Assembly (NCBI RefSeq): GCF_001483965.1
Contig: NZ_CP010796.1
Span: forward strand, 186,001-250,000
Direction: 5' to 3'
Source of the DNA: Carnobacterium sp. CP1
Lineage (GTDB): Bacteria; Bacillota; Bacilli; Lactobacillales; Carnobacteriaceae
DNA: 64,000 nucleotides
Program-made: the position numbers and the translations under genes
The notes under the pieces: model-generated
What the model was told of the DNA's origin: nothing
Seen by the model: only the letters and a program-made list of their open reading frames with translations
Database searches by the model: none
In this document: in pieces, positions 32,663 through 41,825 of the stretch
How positions within the stretch are numbered: position 1 is the stretch's first letter
How the letters are laid out: every line of letters begins with the position of its first letter

Positions 32663-34312
32663 ATGGCTTTTAAATTTAAATTACCAGATGTTGGTGAAGG
32701 AATGGCTGAAGGCGAGATCGTAAAATGGTTAGTAGCTGAAGGCGACGAAGTTAAAGAAGAAGATTCAATCGTTGAAATTCAAAACGATAAATCGGTTGAA
32801 GAAATTGCTTCTCCGGTTTCAGGTACAGTTAAAAAGATTTTAGTTGAAGAAGGAACTGTTGCAAACGTTGGAGATGTTATTATCGAAATCGATGCTCCAG
32901 GTCATGAAGATAATGAAGAAGCTGCAGTACCAACAACAACACCAGAAGCTCCAGCAGCTAATGCTCCAGCTCCAGCAGCTGCACCAGCAAGCGCAGGCGT
33001 TTCATTCTACCAATTCAAATTACCAGATGTTGGTGAAGGAATGGCTGAAGGCGAAATCGTAAAATGGTTAGTAGCTGAAGGCGACGAAATTAAAGAAGAA
33101 GATTCAATCGTTGAAATTCAAAACGATAAATCGGTTGAAGAAATTGCTTCTCCAGTTTCAGGTACAGTTAAAAAGATTTTAGTTGAAGAAGGAACTGTTG
33201 CAATGGTTGGACAAGCAATCGTTGAAATTGATTCTCCTGAACACAATACTGAAACTGCAACACCTGCTACATCACCAGAAGCTCCAGCAGCTGAAAGCGA
33301 AGCAAAAGATCCAGCAGCAGGCGCTTCAACAGATTCAAGTGTTGTAAAAACTTCTGACTCTAACAAACGTGTACTTGCTATGCCGTCTGTTCGTCAATTT
33401 GCTCGTGAAAACGATGTTGATATCAGCCTAGTTACAGCGACTGGTAAAAACGGACGCACAACAAAAGAAGACGTTGAGAACTTTAAGGAAAATGGTTCAG
33501 CAGCTCCAGCAGCAGCTCAAACTACTGAAACAGCTCCAGCAGCAGCAAAACAAGCTCCAGCAGCTAAAGCAGCAGCTCCAGCAAAACCATTCAAATCTTC
33601 TCAAGCAGAACTTGAAACTCGTGAACCAATGACAGGCATGCGTAAAGCAATTGCTAAAGCTATGGTCAACAGTAAAGCTACTGCACCGCATGTAACTTTG
33701 TTCGATGAAGTAGATTCTACTAAATTGATGGCACACCGTAAACGTTTCAAAGATGTTGCAGCAGCTAAAGGCGTTAAATTAACGTTCTTGCCTTATGTTG
33801 TTAAAGCTGTCGTATCTGTTTTACGCAAATACCCTGCTTTAAACGCTTCAATTGATGATTCAACAAACGAAATTGTTTACAAACATTACTTCAATATCGG
33901 AATCGCTACAGATACTGATCGTGGATTGTTTGTACCAGTAGTAAAAGATTCTGATGCGAAAAGTATCTTCTCTATCGCAGGTGAAATCACTGAACTTTCT
34001 GGCAAAGCTCAAGAAGGTAAATTAGCAGCTGGTGAAATGAGCAATGGTTCTATTTCAATCAGTAACATTGGTTCAATCGGTGGCGGCTGGTTCACTCCAG
34101 TTATCAACTACCCTGAAGTAGCTATTTTAGGAGTTGGCCGAATTGCTAAAAAAGCAATCGTAAATGCTGACGATGAAGTAGTAGTAGCACCAGTTATGCA
34201 ACTGTCATTAAGTTTCGACCACCGTATTATCGATGGCGCAACTGCTCAAAAAGCGATGAATGAATTGAAAACATTGCTTGGCGATCCAGAATTATTATTA
34301 ATGGAAGGGTAA
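32663..34312 (+). CDS. pdhC: Dihydrolipoyl acetyltransferase E2 of pyruvate dehydrogenase
   Basis: E2 forms the core of the complex and moves acetyl groups to CoA. The 549 residues contain two N-terminal lipoyl domains (about 1-78 and 115-190) with lipoyl lysines Lys43 and Lys156 in 'QNDKSVEEI', Ala/Pro-rich linkers, the subunit-binding domain ('[17 protein letters not shown]'), and the catalytic domain with '[11 protein letters not shown]'. The two lipoyl-domain DNA segments are nearly identical. The start at 32663 follows GAAGGGAAG; the longer frame from 32621 is unlikely. pdhD follows 13 bases later. Confidence 0.97.
   Translation: MAFKFKLPDVGEGMAEGEIVKWLVAEGDEVKEEDSIVEIQNDKSVEEIASPVSGTVKKILVEEGTVANVGDVIIEIDAPGHEDNEEAAVPTTTPEAPAANAPAPAAAPASAGVSFYQFKLPDVGEGMAEGEIVKWLVAEGDEIKEEDSIVEIQNDKSVEEIASPVSGTVKKILVEEGTVAMVGQAIVEIDSPEHNTETATPATSPEAPAAESEAKDPAAGASTDSSVVKTSDSNKRVLAMPSVRQFARENDVDISLVTATGKNGRTTKEDVENFKENGSAAPAAAQTTETAPAAAKQAPAAKAAAPAKPFKSSQAELETREPMTGMRKAIAKAMVNSKATAPHVTLFDEVDSTKLMAHRKRFKDVAAAKGVKLTFLPYVVKAVVSVLRKYPALNASIDDSTNEIVYKHYFNIGIATDTDRGLFVPVVKDSDAKSIFSIAGEITELSGKAQEGKLAAGEMSNGSISISNIGSIGGGWFTPVINYPEVAILGVGRIAKKAIVNADDEVVVAPVMQLSLSFDHRIIDGATAQKAMNELKTLLGDPELLLMEG
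32678..32863 (+). repeat. Lipoyl-domain duplication in pdhC, copy 1
   Basis: This 186-base segment matches 33017-33202 at 183 of 186 bases, offset 339. Differences seen: GAG/GAA, GTT/ATT and CCG/CCA codons. Sequence past both ends diverges at once. Confidence 0.95.
33017..33202 (+). repeat. Lipoyl-domain duplication in pdhC, copy 2
   Basis: Second copy of the 186-base segment. Only one of the three base differences changes the protein (Val to Ile). Confidence 0.95.
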
Positions 34313-34325
34313 AGGTGAGCAAAGA

Positions 34326-35732
34326 ATGGTAGTAGGAGATTTCGCAATAGAATTAGATACAGTTGTTATTGGATCAGGCCCAGGAGGCTATGTTGCAGCA
34401 ATCCGTGCAGCACAAATGGGACAAAAAGTAACCATTGTTGAAAAAGGCAATATCGGCGGTGTTTGTTTAAACGTCGGTTGTATTCCTTCGAAAGCATTGA
34501 TCAGTGCCGGCCATCATTACCAAGATGCTATGCACTCTGAAACTTTTGGTGTAACTGCTGAAAACGTGGTTTTAGATTTCGCAAAAACACAAGAATGGAA
34601 AGACAATAAAGTTGTTAAAACACTTACTAAAGGTGTTGAAGGTTTATTGAAAAAAAATAAAGTTGAAATTTTAAGAGGAGAAGCTTATTTTAACGATGAA
34701 CACACAATGCGTGTCATGGGTGAAACAGCTGCTCAAACTTATTCATTCAACAATGCCATTATTGCAACTGGTAGCCGTCCAATTGAAATCAAAGGCTTCA
34801 AATTTGGCAAACGCGTTATCGATTCAACTGGCGGTTTAGCATTATCTGAAGTTCCTAAAAAATTAGTAGTTGTCGGCGGAGGCTACATTGGTAGCGAACT
34901 AGCCGGAGCTTACGCTAACTTAGGCGCTGAAGTTACTATTTTAGAAGGTTCTCCTTCTATTATGCCGACATTTGAAAAAGATATGATTAAATTTGTAACA
35001 AATAATTTCGCTAAAAAAGGCGTAACTATTGAAACATCTGCAATGGCTAAAGAAGCTGTTGAAACTGAAGACGGTGTAACGGTTAAATACGAAGTAAACG
35101 GTACTGAAAAATCAATCGATGCTGACTATGTAATGGTAACTGTAGGACGTCGTCCAAACACCGATGAACTTGGCCTAGAACAAGCAGGCGTTGAATTAAA
35201 CGACCGCGGTTTGGTCACTGTTGATGAACAAGGACGTACAAGTGTGAAAAATATTTTTGCTATCGGAGATATTGTTCCAGGCGCTGCATTAGCTCATAAA
35301 GCAAGTTATGAAGCTAAAGTTGCTGCTGAAGCAATCTCAGGTAAAAAAGTAGCTGTAGATTATAAAGCAATGCCAGCAGTAGCGTTTACAGATCCAGAAT
35401 TAGCAGTTGTTGGGCTAACTCTTGCTGAAGCGAAAGAAAAAGGATTAGATGTTAAAGCATCTAAATTCCCGCTAGCTGGTAACGGACGTGCACTTTCATT
35501 AAATGCAACAGAAGGTTTTGTACGTTTAGTAACTACTAAAGAAGATGGCGTTTTAGTCGGAGCTCAAATTGCTGGTGTAAGTGCTAGTGATGTGATTGCT
35601 GAAATAGGACTAGCTATTGAAGCAGGAATGGTAGCAGAAGATATTGCTTTAACAATCCATGCTCACCCATCTCTAGCTGAAACGGTAATGGATGCTTCTG
35701 AACTAGCATTAGGTTTACCTATCCACATGTAA
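34326..35732 (+). CDS. pdhD: Dihydrolipoyl dehydrogenase E3
   Basis: E3 re-oxidises dihydrolipoate with FAD and NAD+. The 468 residues begin with FAD-binding '[20 protein letters not shown]' (20 residues), the redox disulfide is Cys47-Cys52 in '[13 protein letters not shown]', the NAD fold is '[20 protein letters not shown]', and the catalytic His-Glu pair is in '[15 protein letters not shown]'. It closes the pdhABCD operon and is followed by a terminator. Ribosome binding site: AAAGGTGAG. Confidence 0.97.
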   Translation: MVVGDFAIELDTVVIGSGPGGYVAAIRAAQMGQKVTIVEKGNIGGVCLNVGCIPSKALISAGHHYQDAMHSETFGVTAENVVLDFAKTQEWKDNKVVKTLTKGVEGLLKKNKVEILRGEAYFNDEHTMRVMGETAAQTYSFNNAIIATGSRPIEIKGFKFGKRVIDSTGGLALSEVPKKLVVVGGGYIGSELAGAYANLGAEVTILEGSPSIMPTFEKDMIKFVTNNFAKKGVTIETSAMAKEAVETEDGVTVKYEVNGTEKSIDADYVMVTVGRRPNTDELGLEQAGVELNDRGLVTVDEQGRTSVKNIFAIGDIVPGAALAHKASYEAKVAAEAISGKKVAVDYKAMPAVAFTDPELAVVGLTLAEAKEKGLDVKASKFPLAGNGRALSLNATEGFVRLVTTKEDGVLVGAQIAGVSASDVIAEIGLAIEAGMVAEDIALTIHAHPSLAETVMDASELALGLPIHM

Positions 35733-35811
35733 AAACGAATCGTTAAAATATAAAATCTAATCCTAATGGTTTAGTCGTCTTCATTGTTCCAATAAAGACG
35801 TGTTTGGACTG

Positions 35812-35851
35812 AAAAAAGGCCTTTATTCTATAGTGAATAAGGGCTTTTTTT
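35812..35851 (+). terminator. Terminator after the pdh operon
   Basis: AAAAAAGGCCTTTATTC pairs with GAATAAGGGCTTTTTT (one mismatch region), then a T run. Confidence 0.85.
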
Positions 35852-35997
35852 GTATTTAAGGAAAGGCTAGCCAAAGGCTGAAAGTTAAAAATAACCTAAT
35901 CAATCTAGAGTTTGGTATAATAAAACCAAGGAGTTTTTTAGTTAAAGGTTATAAATAGAATTCATTCTAATTTATTGGTATTATCGGAGGAGATAAA

Positions 35998-36942
35998 GTG
36001 AGGGAAAATCGAAATAAAAAAATAATGATTGCTGGTACAAACGAGACAGCTTATCAATTTGGCTTCTTAAGCATGATGAAATTAAAATTAAGAGAAGTGA
36101 CTTTTTTTCGATTGCCGCATTTGAAAGAAGAAACTGTAATGGATCTAAAGTATGCAACGTCTTTATTTTCGACTGGTTCATTTGTTGTTGGCAATGAGAA
36201 AGATTTTCAAGATACAGATATTTTAGTCATAACGGCAACAGAAGAAAAAATGGAGGATGAAACAGAGTCCAGCTTTTTAAGAAGAAATATCTTATTGGTC
36301 AGAAAGATCATCAACCAAGCTATGGCTAACCAGTTTAGTGGCTTAATTTTAATTGCGACTGAACCAACAGATATTTTTACTTATCTAGTATGGAAGTTTT
36401 CGGGACTTCCTAAAGAACGGATTTTTGGATTAGGTACTTATATTGATTCGATGTTTTTGCAACAGTTGCTAAGCCAAAAAATGCTTGTTTCATTACGAGA
36501 TGTCAATGCATTTATTATTGGCGGAAGTTCGGGAAAACATAAAATAGCTGCTTGGAGCCGATCAAACGTAGGCGGAAATCCCATTTTAAGTTTAACAATG
36601 GATCCAAACAGCGGTGTTGATCAAGAAGATATGTTTGAAATGGAACAAAAAGTTTTGGAACGAACACTTTTTTCAGAAAAAGCTGAATCGTATTTTACAG
36701 ATGCTTCCGCTTTGATTAAATTGGTTCAATTCATATTGAACAACGAAGAAGCAATCGTTCCCCTAGTGCATTTAGGAGATATTGAAGGCTTATCTGATAT
36801 TCCTTTAGCTCTTCCGGTTTCGTTAGGAGAAAATGGCATTCGTAAAGCTACAGGATTTGTTTTTTCGGATTCTGAGAAAAAAGAACTAGTTACAGTGGCT
36901 AAGGAAATTAGGCAGCAATTGGATTGGATTGAAAAAGGATAG
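35998..36942 (+). CDS. Lactate/malate dehydrogenase-like protein lacking the catalytic residues
   Basis: A 314-residue protein whose frame follows L-lactate dehydrogenase: 'EPTDIFTYLVWKFSGLPKE' (122-140) matches the usual NPVD region, 'GLGTYIDSMF' (144-153) the GSGTxLDxxR segment, and 'WSRSNVGG' (186-193) the end of the active-site loop. But key residues are gone: the NAD-loop GxGxxG is 'GTNETA' (13-18), the loop Arg is Glu, the NPVD Asn is Glu, the substrate Arg after LD is missing, and the catalytic His of GEHGD is replaced in 'GGSSGKH' (175-181). An LDH reaction is therefore very unlikely. It starts at GTG (35998) after GGAGGAG, and UPF0223 follows 11 bases later. Confidence 0.8.
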   Translation: MRENRNKKIMIAGTNETAYQFGFLSMMKLKLREVTFFRLPHLKEETVMDLKYATSLFSTGSFVVGNEKDFQDTDILVITATEEKMEDETESSFLRRNILLVRKIINQAMANQFSGLILIATEPTDIFTYLVWKFSGLPKERIFGLGTYIDSMFLQQLLSQKMLVSLRDVNAFIIGGSSGKHKIAAWSRSNVGGNPILSLTMDPNSGVDQEDMFEMEQKVLERTLFSEKAESYFTDASALIKLVQFILNNEEAIVPLVHLGDIEGLSDIPLALPVSLGENGIRKATGFVFSDSEKKELVTVAKEIRQQLDWIEKG

Positions 36943-36953
36943 GAGAGAAAACG

Positions 36954-37238
36954 ATGGACAATAAAAGTTATAGCTATCCAATGGATTATGAATGGTCAAG
37001 AACAGAGATGACAGATGTCATCAATTTATGGCGGGCAGTAGAATTAGCTTATGAAGCGGGAATAAGTACCCAAGAATTTTTAACAAAATACCAAAAATTT
37101 AAAGAAGTCATTCCCTCTATTGGAGAAGAAAAAAAATGGGGTCGAGAGTTTGAAGCTGTTTCTGGTTATTCTCTTTATCAAGCGGTGAAAGAAGCAAAAG
37201 GTACGAATAAAAAAACCTTTCGTTTAGAAAATCGCTGA
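36954..37238 (+). CDS. UPF0223 family protein (YktA-like)
   Basis: A 94-residue acidic helical protein. 'YSYPMDYEWSRTEMTDVINLW' region at the N-terminus and 'YQKFKEVIPSIGEEKKWGREFE' are marks of the UPF0223 family, which has no known function. In Bacillus its relative yktA lies near an inositol-phosphatase gene (yktC), as here. AGGAGAG precedes the ATG. It is part of a three-gene unit with the LDH-like gene and the phosphatase. Confidence 0.87.
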   Translation: MDNKSYSYPMDYEWSRTEMTDVINLWRAVELAYEAGISTQEFLTKYQKFKEVIPSIGEEKKWGREFEAVSGYSLYQAVKEAKGTNKKTFRLENR

Positions 37239-37287
37239 TTAAGAAATTGCCGACTAGTGTGTTGAAAAAAAGAAAGGAAGTGCGCAT

Positions 37288-38076
37288 TTGGAGCAAATAG
37301 AAAAAAGAGATCATTTGATCAAAGAATGGATCAAGGAAGCTGCAGCAATTAGCAAAAATTCCTTTAACAATGAACTTATTGTTCAAGAAAAAACAAACCG
37401 AACAGACTTGGTGACAAACATTGATAAAGAAATCGAACAGTTTTTTATTCAGAAAATCAATCGCTATTTTCCTGAAGAGCGGGTATTAGGCGAAGAAGGT
37501 TCGGGACATCAAATGACGGATTTGAAGGGCATCGTATGGATAATAGATCCAATTGATGGAACGTTAAATTTCGTGAATCAGCAAAATGATTTTGCAATAA
37601 TGATCAGTATTTATGAAGATGGTGTAGGCCAATCAGGGTATATCTATGATGTTATGCGAGATGAACTCTACACTGCTTACAAAGGACAAGGGGCTTATCT
37701 AAATGATCAGAAACTGCCTAGAGTAGAAGATAAAGCTTTGGGTCAAGGCTTGGTTGCTATCAGCTATCGTTTAATGTCTAAAGAAAATAATGAAGCAGCA
37801 AAAAAAATCGGAAAAACCAGTAGCGGAGTACGAATGATTGGTTCTGCTGGGCTTGAAACAGTCCATGTTGCTACAGGAAGATTGGTTGCTTACTTAGGAG
37901 CGTCGTTAGCTCCTTGGGATATCGCGGCAGGCAAAATTATTGCAGAAGAAGTTGGATTGCTCTACACTCAATTGGATGGTCAACCGATCGATTTGTTAAA
38001 TAAAAATGCTACGATTGTAGCTACGCCCGCAGTGCATAAAGAAGTAACAGACATTTACCGTAACGAAATTAAATAA
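37288..38076 (+). CDS. Inositol monophosphatase family protein
   Basis: A 262-residue Mg2+-dependent phosphatase of the IMPase/SuhB family. Metal-binding motifs: 'GEEGSG' (Glu-Glu), 'WIIDPIDGTLNF' and, near the C-terminus, 'APWDIAAGKIIAEEVG'. The substrate may be inositol phosphate, NADP, PAP or another sugar phosphate; family membership alone does not decide. The start is TTG at 37288 with AAAGGAAG eight bases upstream. It ends the LDH-like/UPF0223 unit. No clear terminator follows. Confidence 0.9.
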   Translation: MEQIEKRDHLIKEWIKEAAAISKNSFNNELIVQEKTNRTDLVTNIDKEIEQFFIQKINRYFPEERVLGEEGSGHQMTDLKGIVWIIDPIDGTLNFVNQQNDFAIMISIYEDGVGQSGYIYDVMRDELYTAYKGQGAYLNDQKLPRVEDKALGQGLVAISYRLMSKENNEAAKKIGKTSSGVRMIGSAGLETVHVATGRLVAYLGASLAPWDIAAGKIIAEEVGLLYTQLDGQPIDLLNKNATIVATPAVHKEVTDIYRNEIK

Positions 38077-38434
38077 ATAGGGCTCAACGCATTGAAATAT
38101 AGAGATGTGGATCAAAATTAGTGAGAAAGCTGGCTTCAGGGTGAATAGCTGGCAGGCGGCCTATTGCTATGAAGCTGGATAATGAAGCGGTTGCATAAAA
38201 AAATAATAAAAATATACCGTTCTCATAGATTTTTTTCTTTTCAAAGGGTTGATTTAATGTTAGACTAGACAAGTTGATAGTTGTCTTCATAAGTTTTCAA
38301 TGCGTTTTCATTCTGAATTGTGCAAAAACTTATGAAAAGTTCAAGTGCATAAATTGGATTGAATAATTTTTATATTGATAGATAGCGAATCAGAAGCATT
38401 GAAATAACGAGAAGAATCTTGGAGGAATAGATTA
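38077..38434 (+). promoter_or_regulatory. Structured leader region before typA
   Basis: A 358-base gap without a believable gene. Bases 38100-38190 are richer in G+C than other gaps here. AACGCATTGAAA (38086-38097) has an exact inverted copy TTTCAATGCGTT (38295-38306), and GCATTGAAATA recurs at 38396-38406, so two exclusive pairings are possible. A 12-bp stem TTCATAAGTTTT/AAAACTTATGAA (38286-38336) overlaps them. No known RNA family was recognised. Confidence 0.5.
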
Positions 38435-40279
38435 ATGAAAAAAAGAGAAGATATTAGAAACGTAGCCATTATTGCCCACGTCGACCATGGTAAAACAACA
38501 TTGGTAGACGAGTTGTTGAAACAATCGGATACATTGGATTCACATAACCAATTAGCTGAAAGAGCAATGGATTCAAATGACATTGAAAAAGAACGTGGAA
38601 TCACTATTTTAGCAAAAAACACTGCTGTAAAATACAAAGACACTCACATTAATATCATGGACACACCTGGTCACGCGGATTTCGGTGGAGAAGTTGAACG
38701 GATTATGAAAATGGTTGATGGTGTTATCTTGGTAGTCGATTCTTATGAAGGTACGATGCCTCAAACACGTTTTGTATTAAAAAAAGCGTTAGAGCAAAAA
38801 TTGACTCCTATCGTTGTAGTAAACAAAATCGATAAAGATGCTGCTCGTCCTGCTGAAGTTGTAGATGAAGTACTTGAATTATTTATTGAATTAGGAGCAG
38901 ACGATGAACAATTAGAGTTTCCAGTTATTTATGCTTCTGCAATGAACGGAACAAGCGGATTAACAGATAACAAAGAAGAACAGGAACCAACAATGGATTA
39001 TGTCTTTGACACAATCATTTCAGAGATTCCTGCACCGATTGATAATAGTGACGAGCCTCTTCAATTCCAAGTATCTCTATTAGATTATAGTGATTATCTT
39101 GGACGTATTGGTATTGGTCGTGTGTTCCGCGGAACCATTAAAGTCGGAGACCAAGTTACGTTAAGCAAGTTAGACGGTTCAACTAAGAACTTCCGTGTAA
39201 CTAAATTATATGGATTCTTTGGTTTGCAACGTGTCGAAATAAACGAAGCAAAAGCAGGGGAACTTATTGCAGTATCAGGTATGGAAGATATCTTTGTTGG
39301 AGAAACAGTAACACCGATTGATCATGTAGAACCATTACCAATTTTGCATATTGATGAACCAACATTGCAAATGACTTTCTTAGCAAACAACTCACCGTTT
39401 GCTGGTCGTGAAGGAAAATGGGTTACTTCTCGTAAAATTGAAGACCGCCTAATGGCAGAGTTGCATACCGATGTTTCTTTATTGGTAGAAAACACTGATT
39501 CTCCTGACGTATGGATCGTTTCCGGTCGTGGAGAGTTGCATCTTTCTATTTTGATTGAAAACATGCGTCGTGAAGGGTATGAAATTCAAGTTTCACGTCC
39601 TGAAGTTATCCTTAAAGATTTTAATGGCGTTCAATGTGAGCCGTTTGAATTGGTTCAAATTGATACTCCAGAAGAATATATGGGATCTATTATTGAATCA
39701 CTAAGTGCACGTAAAGGCGAAATGCAAGACATGGTCAACAATGGAAATGGTCAAATCCGTTTGACTTTCCTAGCTCCTGCTCGTGGTTTGATCGGTTACT
39801 CGACAGAGTTTCTATCAATGACACGTGGTTACGGAATCATGAACCACACATTCGATCAATACTTGCCGCGTATCAAAGATAAAATCGGTGGACGTCGTCA
39901 CGGTGCTTTAGTTTCAACTGAAACAGGAAAAGCTACCACTTACGGAATTATGGGAGTTGAAGATCGTGGAACGATCTTTATCGAACCAGCTACTGAAATA
40001 TACGAAGGTATGATCGTAGGAGAAAATGCTCGTGAAAATGATATCACGGTCAATATCACAAAAGCTAAACAAAAAACTAACGTTCGTTCAGCCAATAAAG
40101 ACCAAACAAACGTTATCAAAGCTCCACGTCATTTGACTTTAGAAGAATCATTAGAGTTTATTGCTGATGATGAATATTGTGAAATCACACCGTTGTCTGT
40201 ACGTTTACGTAAACGTGTTTTGAACAAAGGTGAACGTGAAAAATCTGCGAAGAAAAACAAAGCATCACAAAACGGCTAA
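38435..40279 (+). CDS. typA: Ribosome-associated GTPase TypA/BipA
   Basis: TypA is a translation-factor GTPase that binds the ribosome and helps 50S assembly, mostly at low temperature and under stress. The 614 residues have G motifs 'AHVDHGKTTLVDELL', 'RGITI', 'DTPGHADFGGEVER' and 'NKIDKDAARP', then domains II, III, V and the BipA-specific C-terminal domain ('GIMGVEDRGTIFIEP'). GGAGGA (38421-38426) is its ribosome binding site. A terminator separates it from ftsW. The long leader suggests control at the RNA level. Confidence 0.97.
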   Translation: MKKREDIRNVAIIAHVDHGKTTLVDELLKQSDTLDSHNQLAERAMDSNDIEKERGITILAKNTAVKYKDTHINIMDTPGHADFGGEVERIMKMVDGVILVVDSYEGTMPQTRFVLKKALEQKLTPIVVVNKIDKDAARPAEVVDEVLELFIELGADDEQLEFPVIYASAMNGTSGLTDNKEEQEPTMDYVFDTIISEIPAPIDNSDEPLQFQVSLLDYSDYLGRIGIGRVFRGTIKVGDQVTLSKLDGSTKNFRVTKLYGFFGLQRVEINEAKAGELIAVSGMEDIFVGETVTPIDHVEPLPILHIDEPTLQMTFLANNSPFAGREGKWVTSRKIEDRLMAELHTDVSLLVENTDSPDVWIVSGRGELHLSILIENMRREGYEIQVSRPEVILKDFNGVQCEPFELVQIDTPEEYMGSIIESLSARKGEMQDMVNNGNGQIRLTFLAPARGLIGYSTEFLSMTRGYGIMNHTFDQYLPRIKDKIGGRRHGALVSTETGKATTYGIMGVEDRGTIFIEPATEIYEGMIVGENARENDITVNITKAKQKTNVRSANKDQTNVIKAPRHLTLEESLEFIADDEYCEITPLSVRLRKRVLNKGEREKSAKKNKASQNG

Positions 40280-40290
40280 GGATGTTGAAA

Positions 40291-40336
40291 AAGATTTCAA
40301 GGACAAGAAATTTTGTTCTTGAAATCTTTTTTTATT
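40291..40336 (+). terminator. Terminator after typA
   Basis: AGATTTCAAGGACAA pairs with TTGTTCTTGAAATCT, followed by TTTTTTT. Confidence 0.9.
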
Positions 40337-40453
40337 ATAAAAGTAACCGTTATCACGAAGAGGAAAGAGAACTAATTAGAAAATCCTAATCTTTGATATT
40401 GTTGGATGGTCGTTTTGTTGATATAATGAAACTGTTACATCAGAAGAAGGTTC

Positions 40454-41689
40454 GTGAATAGTCAGCGAGTTATAAAAAATAAAAATCAGAAAAATAAAGG
40501 AGGCCACAGGCTTCTTTTAGCCGTTGATATGAAAAAACTGAAATATCTAGACTATTATATTTTTATCCCATATTTGGTTCTTTCCGTATTTGGTGTTTTA
40601 ATGGTTTACAGTTCAAGTAGTTACATTGCCATTAGTCAATACAATAATCCGGAATATTATTTTATTAAGCAAGCTGCATTTGTAGGAATGGGTTTAGTGC
40701 TTAGCTTGTTTATCTTCTTATTAAAATACGACAACTTAAAACATAGAAAGATAATTATGTGTGCTATTGGGTTGATTGTAGGATTGTTAGTATACTTGCT
40801 CATTTTCGGAAAAGAAATAAATGGAGCAAAGGGTTGGTTAGATATTGGTCCTGTTGGCATTCAACCAGCTGAGTTTGCTAAAATAGCTGTTATTTGGTAT
40901 TTTGCGTACATCTTTTCGCGAAGACAATATCAAATCGTCCATAATTTCTGGTCTTCAATGAAGCAGCCGATTATTTTATTTGGGACTATCTTATTATTGA
41001 TTGCTATTCAGCCTGATATAGGCGGAGCGGCTATCATTTTAGTTATCGGTGTTATTATGATTTTTGCTAGTGGTGTTTCTACTAAATTAGGCATCACAAT
41101 GGGTGCATTAGGAATAACTGTTATTCTAGGTGTGGTAGAATTGGTACAGATTTTCGGAACAAAGCTGCCTTTTCTCCAGCCTTATCAATACGATCGGTTT
41201 TTGGCATTTTGGGATCCTTTTGAAGTATCGCAAAGCGCTGGATTGCAACTGGTCAATTCGTATTATGCACTCAGTCGCGGAGGACTTTTTGGCGTTGGTA
41301 TTGGACAAAGTGTACAAAAAACAGGTTATCTGCCTGAGCCGTACACAGACTTTATTATTTCGATTTTAGGTGAAGAACTAGGCTTAATTGGTGTATTGTT
41401 TGTTTTAGGGCTCTTCATCTTTTTAGTCCTAAGAATTTACCTTGTTGCTATCCGGACGAAAGATCCCTTTGGGTCGTTGCTTTGTATTGGAATAGCTACC
41501 ATGTTTTTAATACAAGGTTCCATCAATTTGGGAGGAGTGCTAGGATTGCTTCCCATAACTGGAGTAACATTCCCTTTTATAAGTTACGGGGGCTCCAGCA
41601 CGCTGGTATTAACAATTTCAATAGGTTTGATCCTGAATGTTAGTGCGTTAAATAAAATGCGCGGACAGAATGAAAAAAATGCAAAATAG
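40454..41689 (+). CDS. ftsW: Septal peptidoglycan polymerase FtsW (SEDS family)
   Basis: A SEDS glycosyltransferase that builds septal glycan from lipid II with its partner PBP. The protein has about ten membrane helices. Visible SEDS marks: 'LMVYSSSSYIA', 'GAKGWLDIGPVGIQPAEFAK', 'QPDIGGAAI' (the catalytic Asp region), 'GGLFGVGIGQSVQKTGYLPE' (20 residues) and 'TGVTFPFISYGGSS'. The start is uncertain: GTG at 40454 with AAGAAGG upstream gives 411 residues; ATG at 40529 ('MKKLKYLDYY') would match related proteins better but its GGAGG is about 24 bases away. Cell-division FtsW rather than RodA is inferred from its place before pyc. Confidence 0.9.
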   Translation: MNSQRVIKNKNQKNKGGHRLLLAVDMKKLKYLDYYIFIPYLVLSVFGVLMVYSSSSYIAISQYNNPEYYFIKQAAFVGMGLVLSLFIFLLKYDNLKHRKIIMCAIGLIVGLLVYLLIFGKEINGAKGWLDIGPVGIQPAEFAKIAVIWYFAYIFSRRQYQIVHNFWSSMKQPIILFGTILLLIAIQPDIGGAAIILVIGVIMIFASGVSTKLGITMGALGITVILGVVELVQIFGTKLPFLQPYQYDRFLAFWDPFEVSQSAGLQLVNSYYALSRGGLFGVGIGQSVQKTGYLPEPYTDFIISILGEELGLIGVLFVLGLFIFLVLRIYLVAIRTKDPFGSLLCIGIATMFLIQGSINLGGVLGLLPITGVTFPFISYGGSSTLVLTISIGLILNVSALNKMRGQNEKNAK

Positions 41690-41717
41690 AGACTGTTTTT
41701 TGTTTAACACACACAAA

Positions 41718-41750
41718 TAAAAATGCCTCTTAACATAGAGGCATTTTTTG
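41718..41750 (+). terminator. Terminator after ftsW
   Basis: AAATGCCTC pairs with GAGGCATTT, loop TTAACATA, then a T run. Confidence 0.9.
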
Positions 41751-41825
41751 TTAATATTTGCCTAGATAGACTTGATTCGTTAAGATAAACGAATCAATAA
41801 AAAAAAGTATATGAGGAGTGGGGAA

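Noticed and set aside
38084-38290. A 68-codon minus-strand frame before typA
   Set aside because: No ribosome binding site before its ATG, and the region is better explained as a structured leader.
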